Source: an uncultured Eubacteriales bacterium (lineage in GTDB: Bacteria; Bacillota; Clostridia; Oscillospirales; Acutalibacteraceae). From it: DNA of 7,444 bases. The position numbers were made by a program, and so were the translations under genes. Positions 1-6,250 of this stretch are shown here, in pieces. Positions within the stretch are counted from its first letter, which is position 1, and each line of letters opens with the position of its first letter. The notes beneath the pieces were generated by a model. It ran no database searches. It had not been told where the DNA came from and worked only from the letters and a program-made list of their open reading frames with translations. The stretch is from assembly GCA_900319615.1 (NCBI GenBank), contig ONPE01000065.1, forward strand, positions 1 to 7,444, in the 5' to 3' direction.

Positions 1-79
1 TGTTGTTGGCGATCGCTACGCCCGATACGGCGGCAACGCCCACAGCCAAAGCTGCGATTATCAAAGGCTTTTTAGTCAT
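1..79 (-). CDS. N-terminus of a membrane-anchored or exported protein (partial)
   Basis: Only the first 26 codons lie in the window; the gene runs off the left edge. The start ATG (79-77) overlaps the end of the upstream YesL-like gene by 8 nt, which suggests translational coupling in one operon. An AAGGAAGG-type ribosome binding site lies just upstream. The visible protein begins MTKKPLIIAALAVGVAAV and continues hydrophobic to ...GVAIANN. This is two Lys followed by an Ala/Val-rich helix, typical of a signal peptide or N-terminal membrane anchor. No lipobox Cys is visible in the part present. Nothing more can be said about its function. Confidence 0.62.
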   Translation of the reverse strand, partial: MTKKPLIIAALAVGVAAVSGVAIANN

Positions 80-1004
80 CCTTATCGCCTTCCTTATTCT
101 GCTCACGCTCTCTGAGTATCTGCAGGAGCGTGCTTTGCTTTACCATCCTGCCGTTGTGGAAGATATACTCGTCGGTGTCCTTGAGAGAAGAGACGTCGAT
201 ATCAGCATATTCGTCGCGCACAGGCTCGGGTGTTTGTTCTTTAACGGCGTTTCTGTCCACGCCCTTTTGCTTGCTGTCTATCATCGAGGTCATACCGTCG
301 TAGATGAAGAATACATACATGAACGTAGCCGCAGCAGGCACCAGAAGCGCCCACATAGCCGCAAGGACGATCATCAGCACCGTAGTCGTTTTAGCGAACA
401 TCGTAACGGTAAAGCAGATACCGAAGACGACCGCCAGAGCTATGGTGGCGAAGAAATTGTTCTTGATCTCACCGAAGGACATCAAAAAGCTGTTTTTGTA
501 GATGTACTTAAGCGGTATATCGTAGGTTATCGTCATCAGAGGGATATAAAAAACCGCATACAGCAGGAACAGCACGATCAGGATGCAGAAGAACAGCAGA
601 GCGTAGAATATCCAGCTGTTAGACAGGAAAGATGTGTACAAAGATATGGACAGCACGCTGAACAGCGCTATGATATAAACTACGACGCCATGGAGTATAA
701 ACGGAGCGAAGTTAGCGCGTATCGCGCCGAAATACGTCTTTGCAACGGATACGTTCTCATCGCCTCTTGCAATATTACGGCATACTGCGACCACTCCCGC
801 GTAAAACGGGAAAAGGAATATGATCGCCGTCAGCATGAGCGGCATGCTTATCTTACCGTTGAAAAGCGCCGTGTTCAAAAAGTACAGCGCCGCGAAGACT
901 ATCGCAGACGGTACCGCGAACAGCAGATTTGTCAAAATAATCTTTAGAAAATTACCGAAGAAGCGCTCCAGTAATATCTCAAATCTCATTCTTTTTCTTT
1001 CCAT
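72..1004 (-). CDS. YesL/DUF624-like six-helix membrane protein
   Basis: A 310-residue integral membrane protein. Six hydrophobic segments are visible at about residues 19-43, 53-75, 98-125, 131-155, 183-203 and 207-235, followed by a charged, probably cytoplasmic tail (240-310) ending GDKDD. The N-terminal RFEILLERFFGNFLKI and the stretch YFGAIRANFAPFI (91-103) resemble the YesL (DUF624) family, known from Firmicutes and often found beside sugar-uptake or cell-envelope genes; its molecular role is not settled. The start at 1004 is chosen because GAGG lies 5 nt upstream; an internal ATG at codon 6 has no better site. It follows a terminator-like hairpin after the SpoIIM-like gene and overlaps the next gene by 8 nt. 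The tail (about 275-300, DTDEYIFHNGRMVKQSTLLQ) looks like a separate short conserved element. The family call is from pattern memory only; the membrane topology is secure. Confidence 0.72.
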   Translation of the reverse strand: MERKRMRFEILLERFFGNFLKIILTNLLFAVPSAIVFAALYFLNTALFNGKISMPLMLTAIIFLFPFYAGVVAVCRNIARGDENVSVAKTYFGAIRANFAPFILHGVVVYIIALFSVLSISLYTSFLSNSWIFYALLFFCILIVLFLLYAVFYIPLMTITYDIPLKYIYKNSFLMSFGEIKNNFFATIALAVVFGICFTVTMFAKTTTVLMIVLAAMWALLVPAAATFMYVFFIYDGMTSMIDSKQKGVDRNAVKEQTPEPVRDEYADIDVSSLKDTDEYIFHNGRMVKQSTLLQILREREQNKEGDKDD

Positions 1005-1029
1005 AAAATCCTCACTATACTAATTTCCG

Positions 1030-1062
1030 AAAAAAGCTTATCAGCGGAATCATCCGCATAAG
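1030..1062 (-). terminator. Hairpin plus T-tract between the SpoIIM-like and YesL-like genes
   Basis: Read on the minus strand, CTTAT-GCGGA, loop TGAT, TCCGC-(TG)-ATAAG forms a 10-bp stem with a 2-nt bulge, followed by CTTTTTT. It starts 18 nt after the stop of the SpoIIM-like gene. This is the form of a Rho-independent terminator. Because the next gene starts only 26 nt later and no convincing promoter lies between, it may be a partial terminator or attenuator that lowers expression of the YesL-like gene. Confidence 0.68.
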
Positions 1063-1079
1063 GTTGATCGGAAACAGTA

Positions 1080-1754
1080 TCAAAACTGAAATTTATCCGC
1101 AAACAGTATCCACAGCACAAGATCCGTCACCGCACAGGCTGTGACAGCGAGCAGCGTGAACAGTGTTCTTTTTAAAAAGTGTTTCAGATATGTCCTGAGC
1201 TCCGGTTCCCTGTCTGCGCCCCACAAGGAGGCTCCGGCATATCGGAGCGACAGTCTGAACGCATGAGCGGAATATCTGATATACGCAAGCAGGAACAATA
1301 TCGTCCCCGGAAGTATGACAAGTATGTAGAAGCCGACGCCCGATAGTCTGTATACCGAGAATACGAACGCCGAGGACAAGCCGACACAAAACCCTCTGAA
1401 TGCCGACAGCAGCGGCACGGCTGCAAAGCCCCAAAGGGATATCCCCGATAAAAACGCGCAGAACACGAACAGAAAATACGATACGAAGCAGGATATGAAT
1501 ATATCCGGGACGTTCATATCTGCACGGGCGCTGATATTGGTGGTGAACAGCAGATCGAGCCGCTTGAAGGTATCTTCATCGAACGAAGCGCTGCACGCGA
1601 CTCCGACGATCAGCCCGAACAGGAACAGCAGCGCGAAAACGCTCTGTAAGCCGTAGCCTGTGATAAAAGCCTTTACCCTCTTCCCTATTCCCCTGAGATC
1701 GGGCGCTCTAAGATCATTTTTACCGTTCCTTAATGTCAGCACAAAGCCCTTCAT
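1080..1754 (-). CDS. SpoIIM-family (DUF95-like) membrane protein
   Basis: A 224-residue membrane protein with hydrophobic segments near residues 35-55, 84-104, 107-130, 138-163 and 198-218, a basic N-terminus and a short Asp/Lys C-terminus. The order of features matches the SpoIIM family: a first helix ending in G-x-I-x-G (FGLIVGVACSA), an exposed stretch (57-82), two helices, then P-L-x-x-A-F-R-G-F-x-V-G-L (114-126), which resembles the KGFxxGF region of SpoIIM. In spore formers SpoIIM sits in the engulfment complex with the peptidoglycan hydrolases SpoIID and SpoIIP; members outside sporulation are common and uncharacterised. It starts 46 nt after a secreted muramidase and is probably cotranscribed with it. 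The start is supported by AGGTGAT a few bases upstream of ATG. That it works in sporulation is not shown; a generic SpoIIM-like role in envelope remodelling is equally possible. Confidence 0.62.
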   Translation of the reverse strand: MKGFVLTLRNGKNDLRAPDLRGIGKRVKAFITGYGLQSVFALLFLFGLIVGVACSASFDEDTFKRLDLLFTTNISARADMNVPDIFISCFVSYFLFVFCAFLSGISLWGFAAVPLLSAFRGFCVGLSSAFVFSVYRLSGVGFYILVILPGTILFLLAYIRYSAHAFRLSLRYAGASLWGADREPELRTYLKHFLKRTLFTLLAVTACAVTDLVLWILFADKFQF

Positions 1755-1800
1755 AACATCACCTGAATAATATTATGCAGGGCTTGTTTGGTTTATGCTG

Positions 1801-3996
1801 TTATGTGTGGAAGGATGAGTTGTTGGCGCAGGTGAAGCTTATCGGGTATTTGTAGTCGCCGTAGCTTGGCTCATAGTCGCCGTAGAAAAACATCTCGGTC
1901 TCATCTACGCGTCGGTAAAGCAGACCGTACACGCACTGTCCGCCGGCATGGTGATACTGGCACAGCTTGTTGATGAAGTTCTGCTTGTTTATATAGTTGA
2001 GGTCAAGGTTGCCGCCCGACGAACGGTAAGAGATATAATCCGAGCTGACGTAGCCCCTTGTGCCGTCGGAAAGCTCTACGTAGTACCAATCGCTGTTGCT
2101 TGTCGACAGCACTGTAAGAGCGGTACCGTAGGATAGCTCCCTGATGATGTCGTAGGAGGTACCTGCGCCCTTACGGATACGGACGTAGTCGCCGTTGATA
2201 TAGTAGCTTTTACTTGAGCCGGAGCCTGAGCCGTCGGAGCAGTCGAGGAGGGCGTTGATCAGATCGTCGTCGTAGTACAGCGGTCCTGCGCCGGTGTTGT
2301 AAACAAAGCAGACGAGCGCGTCGAACTGCTGCTGGTTATACTTGACGTTATTGCTCATCAGGAAGTCGTTGACGTTATCCGAATAACCGTTATTGTTGAC
2401 GGTCTGTACAAGATAGGCGTACGCTTCCGCCTGAGTGAGATCGTTGTAGAATTCTTCACCGACATACACTACCCTGCCGTAGCCGAGAGTCGGATCGCCG
2501 GTAAACGGATCGGAGTAAACGGACGGTAAAAAGCCCTCGAAGGTAGAGATCAGGTCGATGACCTCGTCTGAGGCTCTTCTCTCGGCGCAGACGGTAGTAG
2601 TCCTGTCGGTGGAATCCGCGACAAACGCCGTGGTGTAGCCGTCTTCGCAGGTATACCACTCGGTACCGTTGTTGAACTGAGAATATGCCTTCACCTCATA
2701 TGTGCCTGCCTGAGAGAAGGACGTAGTACCCTTCCATACATATGTATCTTCGTCTCTGGTGTATGAGGTCGCGTCGACATAGCGCGTGGATGAGCCCATG
2801 TCTATACCGAAGCGCACGCCTGTACGCATGGTGTCGGTAATGCAGATAAGGGTGACGGTCTGATTCTTCGCCGCGCAGTTGGGCGAGCAGTACGCAAAGC
2901 GCACGACGTTGGACGGAGCAACGGTCATCAGACAGGTAGCGGCGCCCTTGGAGGTAGAAGCTGTGATAACGGCTGTGCCTGCCTTGACGCCGTAAACATA
3001 GCCGTTCTCTACGGTGGCGATTGAGGTATCGGAGCTGCTCCATGATACGCCCGATGTGCTGCTGGACATCAAAAAGGTCATGAAGCGGTCAACCGTAGCA
3101 GAGGTATGAGAGATATTTACGCTCTCCCCTGCTTTGACGGTGATCTTACAGGTAGCCGAAGCGGACGAGGTGCTGACGGTTATAGTCGCGGTGCCTGCAG
3201 CTGCGGCGGTAACGATACCGCTGCCGTCGACTGTCGCTACAGATCTGTCTGAGCTGCTGTAGCTGACGGAGTCGGAGGTTTTCGCTATTATCTGATAGAT
3301 GCAGCCCTTGTATACGGTCGCCGAGGTCGCGTTAAGCTCCAGCTTACCCGAGGGAGCCTGAGTCGGCTTTTGGGTAGCCGGCTGAGTAGGCTTCTGGGTC
3401 GGAGGCTGCGTGGGCTTTTGAGTAGGAGCCTGAGTGGGTTTTTGTGTAGGCGGCTCGGTCGGCTTGGGGGTGGGTTTCTGCGTAGGCTTCTGAGTGGGCT
3501 TTTCGGTCGGTTCCTCGGTAGGACGGATCGTCGGCTTCTCAGTCGGATGATAATCGGTGTTGACATATACGCCGCATACGACTGAGCCGCCGGTCACGGG
3601 ATCGGTCGCCGTTATTTCTGCAGTTCCGTTGCTGACGGCGGTTATCATGCCGGTCTCGGATACTTCCGCGATTTTGCTGTCGGAGGATGAAAAGCTCACC
3701 CTGCCGTTAATGCTGTGCGAATAGCTGTCCAATACCGTCATTTGATGCTTCTCGTATATATCGAGGAAAACCCTTCTTTTATCTGCGTACAGGTTGGTCA
3801 CGGTCTTGTTCAGCTTCTCTGTATCCACAGACGGGAGGGAGCTCCACGAAACTGATCGATGTTCCGCTCCCACAGCGGCAAGCTCTGTATCTTCTTCCGT
3901 ATCCTCCGCAGAAGCCGAGGGTATGCCGAAGGCAAAAGCGGACGTAAGTATCGTCGCCGCCAAGGTGATACAGGCTAAGGTCTTCAGCTTTTTCAT
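1801..3996 (-). CDS. Secreted modular muramidase: BIG_2 x3, PT linker, GH24 split by SH3b
   Basis: A 731-residue exported protein. Residues 1-30 are a signal peptide with cleavage after ASA. A BIG_2 Ig-like domain follows at about 68-146, then a Thr/Pro/Gln/Lys linker (151-215), two more BIG_2 domains (217-288, 291-360), and a further beta-rich domain (362-462) that I do not recognise. A lysozyme-like GH24 domain starts at about 477. Its motif F-E487-G-F, D496 and T503-L-G-Y-G matches the Glu/Asp/Thr catalytic set of T4-type lysozymes, which cut the MurNAc-GlcNAc bond of peptidoglycan. The typical C-lobe helix FDALVCFVYNTGAG (558-571) follows. A complete SH3b domain (598-657) then intervenes before the last GH24 segment (665-708: HHAGG, GLLYRR, E-x-x-FF). 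The start is supported by AAAGGCGG 7 nt upstream, with a promoter 44-72 nt before it. Many Cys residues are unusual for a secreted protein. It could act on the cell's own wall or against other bacteria; the sequence does not decide. Confidence 0.88.
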   Translation of the reverse strand: MKKLKTLACITLAATILTSAFAFGIPSASAEDTEEDTELAAVGAEHRSVSWSSLPSVDTEKLNKTVTNLYADKRRVFLDIYEKHQMTVLDSYSHSINGRVSFSSSDSKIAEVSETGMITAVSNGTAEITATDPVTGGSVVCGVYVNTDYHPTEKPTIRPTEEPTEKPTQKPTQKPTPKPTEPPTQKPTQAPTQKPTQPPTQKPTQPATQKPTQAPSGKLELNATSATVYKGCIYQIIAKTSDSVSYSSSDRSVATVDGSGIVTAAAAGTATITVSTSSASATCKITVKAGESVNISHTSATVDRFMTFLMSSSTSGVSWSSSDTSIATVENGYVYGVKAGTAVITASTSKGAATCLMTVAPSNVVRFAYCSPNCAAKNQTVTLICITDTMRTGVRFGIDMGSSTRYVDATSYTRDEDTYVWKGTTSFSQAGTYEVKAYSQFNNGTEWYTCEDGYTTAFVADSTDRTTTVCAERRASDEVIDLISTFEGFLPSVYSDPFTGDPTLGYGRVVYVGEEFYNDLTQAEAYAYLVQTVNNNGYSDNVNDFLMSNNVKYNQQQFDALVCFVYNTGAGPLYYDDDLINALLDCSDGSGSGSSKSYYINGDYVRIRKGAGTSYDIIRELSYGTALTVLSTSNSDWYYVELSDGTRGYVSSDYISYRSSGGNLDLNYINKQNFINKLCQYHHAGGQCVYGLLYRRVDETEMFFYGDYEPSYGDYKYPISFTCANNSSFHT
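2026..2205 (-). other. SH3b domain inserted inside the GH24 domain
   Basis: Residues 598-657 of the muramidase have the bacterial SH3 pattern: YVRIRKGAGTSYDIIREL (604-621), then G-T-A-L-T-V-L, W-Y-Y-V-E-L, and G-Y-V-S-S-D-Y. Such domains usually bind cell-wall peptide or glycan. It is flanked by Ser/Gly-rich linkers (GSGSGSSKS before, RSSGGN after), with GH24 sequence on both sides. Confidence 0.8.
3352..3546 (-). repeat. Thr-Pro linker repeat (TxKP/TQxP units) within the muramidase gene
   Basis: Codons 151-215 encode about sixteen four-residue units of the type T-(E/Q)-(K/P/A)-P, often paired as TQKPTQAP or TQKPTQPP. This gives 12- and 24-nt periodicity in the DNA. It is an extended, probably surface-exposed spacer between the first BIG_2 domain and the rest of the protein. 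The Thr residues could be glycosylated. The near-identical units make it prone to length change by slippage. Confidence 0.88.
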
Positions 3997-4039
3997 CGCG
4001 TTACCGCCTTTCGATAGAGTGAAATTATATTCTCAGTCT

Positions 4040-4068
4040 ATTTTACTATTTTTTCACGGGTAATTCAA
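4040..4068 (-). promoter_or_regulatory. Sigma-A-like promoter for the muramidase gene
   Basis: On the minus strand TTGAAT (4068-4063) and TAAAAT (4045-4040) are separated by 17 nt, placing transcription start near 4033 and leaving a leader of about 36 nt. It begins directly after the stop of the preceding membrane-protein gene, so the muramidase and SpoIIM-like genes can be expressed separately from the three genes upstream. A second TATAAT (4029-4024) lacks a matching -35 box. Confidence 0.55.
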
Positions 4069-4074
4069 TCAGAG

Positions 4075-4611
4075 TTACAGCTTTGTATTTTTATTTAACC
4101 TATCATGCCATTTGAGCAGATAAAGTGTAACAAGTCTTGTAATACATAGGTCGTATATGATAAAAACTATGTTGCCGAGTATCAAAAACACCCACGGCAG
4201 ATATACGCCGAAGAGATTGAAGCTCTCTTTAGGTATCGAGAGCAGCGTTATCCCGATATAGAACGCGGCGATCATGCAGACGTTGAACAGTGCGAGCTTG
4301 ACAATATAATGCACGGGCTTTGACGGTATCCGCTCTATAACTCCCTTTAATATCGGGTAAAAGCCCAAAAACATGGCGTAGTATAATGCCGCCTCCTTAT
4401 CGGTAACGAGCAGGAAGGATAATGCCGCCGTCACAAAATACACGGCGAACGCATAGGCGTAGCCAAGGTTGAATACAAGCAGCACAAGAAGTATGCCCGC
4501 AAAAGCAGGGAAAGCATAGGTGCCGAAGGGTATGATCGACGTCAGAAGCATCAATACAAGACTCAGGGCGGCTACTACGCCGCCCAAAGATACTTTTACA
4601 GAGGTTTTCAT
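4075..4611 (-). CDS. Six-helix membrane protein, ECF S-component-like, coupled to J-domain gene
   Basis: A 178-residue, very hydrophobic protein with helices at roughly residues 8-27, 31-48, 50-70, 73-92, 102-124 and 136-160 and a basic C-terminus (KWHDRLNKNTKL). Size, six helices and small-residue-rich segments resemble the S components of energy-coupling-factor vitamin transporters, but I see no substrate-binding motif and no EcfA/EcfT genes nearby, so a transport role is only a possibility. The start MKTSVKVSLGG at 4611 is preferred over a 28-codon upstream extension, because the extension lies wholly over the end of the J-domain gene, reads as Cys/Ala-rich shadow sequence, and the preferred ATG follows the upstream TGA by 1 nt with GGGTG ahead. 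This arrangement indicates translational coupling. It is the last gene of a three-gene unit. Confidence 0.75.
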   Translation of the reverse strand: MKTSVKVSLGGVVAALSLVLMLLTSIIPFGTYAFPAFAGILLVLLVFNLGYAYAFAVYFVTAALSFLLVTDKEAALYYAMFLGFYPILKGVIERIPSKPVHYIVKLALFNVCMIAAFYIGITLLSIPKESFNLFGVYLPWVFLILGNIVFIIYDLCITRLVTLYLLKWHDRLNKNTKL

Positions 4612-4612
4612 A

Positions 4613-5218
4613 TCAGCACCCGTTACCGCCGCAGCAGTTGCACAGGCAGTTCGCGCACAGCATACCGGTACAGATATCGCACATAGAACAGCCACCGGCG
4701 CCGGTAGTATTGTAGCCGGGGTTGGAATAGGCGCGCCTTGCGTTCATATTCTCAAACGCCGCCTTGAACTCCGGATTACCCGGATTCATCTGATAAGCGC
4801 GCTGGAAGTACTGATACGCCTGATCGCTCCACCCCTTGCGGGAGAATACCATGCCCATGAGGAAGTACCACTCAGCGTCGCGGGAGGTCTCGGCCACGCC
4901 GTTTAAAAGCTCCATCGCATCGTCGAGCCTGCCGTTCATGATATAGTTGCGAACATCGGGATAAGAGGTCTTGGCATACGACGAACCGGTACCGTATGAT
5001 CCCGAGGTATAAGACGAAGACGAACCATTCTTGCGCATATCGCAGATAGTGTCGTAAGCCTCGTTGATCTCCTTCATCTTCTCTTCCGCAAGGTCGGCAA
5101 GAGGGCTGTCGTTGTAGTTGTCGGGATGATACTTTTTCGCTAAATTCCTGTATGCGGTTTTGATCTCTTCATCTGTGGCGGTCTCGGGCACGCCGAGTAC
5201 TTCATATGGATTCTTCAT
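4613..5218 (-). CDS. J-domain protein with TPR repeats and Cys-rich C-terminal tail
   Basis: A 201-residue cytoplasmic protein. Residues 3-64 are a J domain (NPYEVLGV, HPD at 31-33, then EKMKEINEAYDTI), the module that stimulates ATP hydrolysis by DnaK-type Hsp70. A Ser/Gly/Tyr linker (65-85) follows, then about two TPR-like helical pairs (86-158: GRLDDAMELL, AEWYFLMGMVFSRKG, QAYQYFQRAYQMNPGNPE). The last 25 residues hold nine Cys (177, 180, 183, 188, 191, 193, 195, 196, 201) ending CNCCGGNGC, which suggests metal binding. It lacks the G/F and CxxCxGxG regions of true DnaJ, so it is a specialised co-chaperone, not DnaJ. The start is supported by GGAG 7 nt upstream. It overlaps the DUF5685-like gene by 17 nt and the membrane-protein gene follows at once. 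I recall this J-domain/Cys-tail form beside DUF5685 genes in other Clostridia; the function is unknown. Confidence 0.88.
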   Translation of the reverse strand: MKNPYEVLGVPETATDEEIKTAYRNLAKKYHPDNYNDSPLADLAEEKMKEINEAYDTICDMRKNGSSSSYTSGSYGTGSSYAKTSYPDVRNYIMNGRLDDAMELLNGVAETSRDAEWYFLMGMVFSRKGWSDQAYQYFQRAYQMNPGNPEFKAAFENMNARRAYSNPGYNTTGAGGCSMCDICTGMLCANCLCNCCGGNGC

Positions 5219-6110
5219 TTGATTTCTCCGAATCTTCCTGTCTGTATCGTTCCAGGATGTTGTTCTGTATGCTTATGCATGAAACGCAAAGGACGTTATT
5301 TATCAGGGGGTCGAACCTGCCTTTATCCAAAAGCCCGTAGGATAACAAGGCTTCGGACAAGGCGTTGTTGAGCGAGTGCTCTATGTAGTCGGCAAGCGGC
5401 TCGTCGGTTTGCAAGGGAAGCAGATAGGGGTTGAAGGAGCCGTGCTTTTTGTCTTTTTCACAGTCGTCGGCGGCGTCGATAAGATATATCCACCGTCCGA
5501 TGAAGTAGCCCATCGTGCCGACGATACGCTTCGTGCGCTCCGGCTGCAGATCATCTCTGAGCTCTATGTTGTCGACGAGCATCTCGCACGCCGCTTTGAG
5601 CATATCCGCTGTAGGCTGAGCCGCCATATCCGGCACGCAGCTTTCATCGCGCTCCGCCTGTAACTGGCTCTCGAGCATCTTTGCGACAAAGGCGTCCATC
5701 TCGGGGTATTTTTTTGCCGCCTTTTTTCGCCAGCTTGCAAAGAACGGTTGTATCAGTCTGCAGGCTAATCTCTTGTACCACGGCGAGTCGATAAGGTCGT
5801 CGCGCAGCTTGTAGTATGCCGAGATCACCGACAAAGCTGCCGCAAGCGACAGCGACGCCGACTCGGACTTAGCGTACAGGCACTTTTTGAAGGGGTTGAA
5901 GCGACAGCACTTCTGCTCGTAGCACGGGGGCTCCTTTGTAAGGTCGAGACCCAGCATAGCATAGAAGGTGCAGTCGTAGCTCAGTATGAAGCGGGCGAAT
6001 ATCGAATAATCCCTGCCCAGCTGTCTGCACAGCGCGCAGTAGATGCCCTTATAGGCGTCGTACTCTTTGCCGAGCAGTTCTGCCCGATCTACCCTGATGT
6101 ATCCAAACAA
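5202..6110 (-). CDS. DUF5685-family protein with Asp-rich, isoprenoid-synthase-like motifs
   Basis: A 302-residue, mainly helical, soluble protein. The N-terminus MFGYIRVDRAELLGKEYDAY followed by YCALCRQLGRDY is characteristic of DUF5685 proteins of Clostridia. Cys at 25, 28, 63, 68, 69 and 77 could form a metal site. Two Asp-rich helices stand out: R103-DDLID-108 (DDxxD) and D212-AADD-216 with D220, followed by G-S-F-N-P. Both resemble the two diphosphate/Mg motifs of squalene and phytoene synthases, an inference only. The start is TTG at 6110: an excellent AGGGAGG lies 8 nt upstream and the family begins with MFGY. The nearby ATG (6115-6113) is out of frame and only 3 nt from the ribosome site. 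It leads a tight three-gene unit with the J-domain and membrane-protein genes. The biochemical activity is unknown. Confidence 0.82.
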   Translation of the reverse strand: MFGYIRVDRAELLGKEYDAYKGIYCALCRQLGRDYSIFARFILSYDCTFYAMLGLDLTKEPPCYEQKCCRFNPFKKCLYAKSESASLSLAAALSVISAYYKLRDDLIDSPWYKRLACRLIQPFFASWRKKAAKKYPEMDAFVAKMLESQLQAERDESCVPDMAAQPTADMLKAACEMLVDNIELRDDLQPERTKRIVGTMGYFIGRWIYLIDAADDCEKDKKHGSFNPYLLPLQTDEPLADYIEHSLNNALSEALLSYGLLDKGRFDPLINNVLCVSCISIQNNILERYRQEDSEKSNEESI

Positions 6111-6118
6111 AGCATAGT

Positions 6119-6125
6119 CCTCCCT
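6119..6125 (-). promoter_or_regulatory. Ribosome binding site that fixes a TTG start
   Basis: AGGGAGG on the minus strand lies 8 nt before TTG (6110-6108). It makes TTG the likely start of the DUF5685-like gene, since the ATG in between is in another frame and too close. Confidence 0.72.
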
Positions 6126-6137
6126 ATTATTTAGCTT

Positions 6138-6171
6138 ATTTTATCATACAAAACTCGCATATAAATGAAGA
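6138..6171 (-). promoter_or_regulatory. Possible promoter for the DUF5685-like operon
   Basis: The AT-rich divergent spacer contains overlapping -10-like boxes on the minus strand, TATGAT (6148-6143) and TAAAAT (6143-6138), about 20-30 nt before the start codon. Only weak -35 matches (TCTTCA, 6171-6166, or ATTTAT, 6166-6161) are present at 17 nt. A promoter must exist here, because the neighbour is divergent, but the exact boxes are uncertain. Confidence 0.3.
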
Positions 6172-6197
6172 AATTATGAATTTTATCGGTATATTTA

Positions 6198-6226
6198 TTG
6201 TATTTCTCGCACTTAGGGGATATAAT
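6198..6226 (+). promoter_or_regulatory. Sigma-A-like promoter for the HAD phosphatase gene
   Basis: TTGTAT (6198-6203), a 17-nt spacer and a perfect TATAAT (6221-6226) predict transcription from about 6233. The leader is about 18 nt, just enough for the AAGGAG ribosome site. This placement rules out the in-frame ATG at 6176 as the start. Confidence 0.68.
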
Positions 6227-6250
6227 GAGTGCATTAAGGAGCAGAAGGAT

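Noticed and set aside
3..947. Long 314-codon open frame on the plus strand
   Set aside because: It is antisense to the YesL-like gene, lacks a ribosome site, and reads as Arg/His/Gln-rich shadow sequence with no family features.
3288..3585. Arg/Leu/Ser-rich open frames on both strands over the PT linker
   Set aside because: They are by-products of the 12-nt repeat in the muramidase gene; the periodicity keeps other frames open.
4612..4695. 28-codon N-terminal extension of the six-helix membrane protein
   Set aside because: It lies wholly over the end of the J-domain gene and gives a Cys/Ala shadow peptide; the ATG at 4611 has stop-start coupling and a ribosome site.
4520..4906. 128-codon plus-strand open frame
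   Set aside because: It is antisense to the J-domain and membrane-protein genes, with no ribosome site or recognisable domain.
6176..6250. 25-codon N-terminal extension of the HAD phosphatase
   Set aside because: It would start upstream of the TTGTAT-17-TATAAT promoter; the motif I Asp normally lies near the N-terminus, as with the 6251 start.
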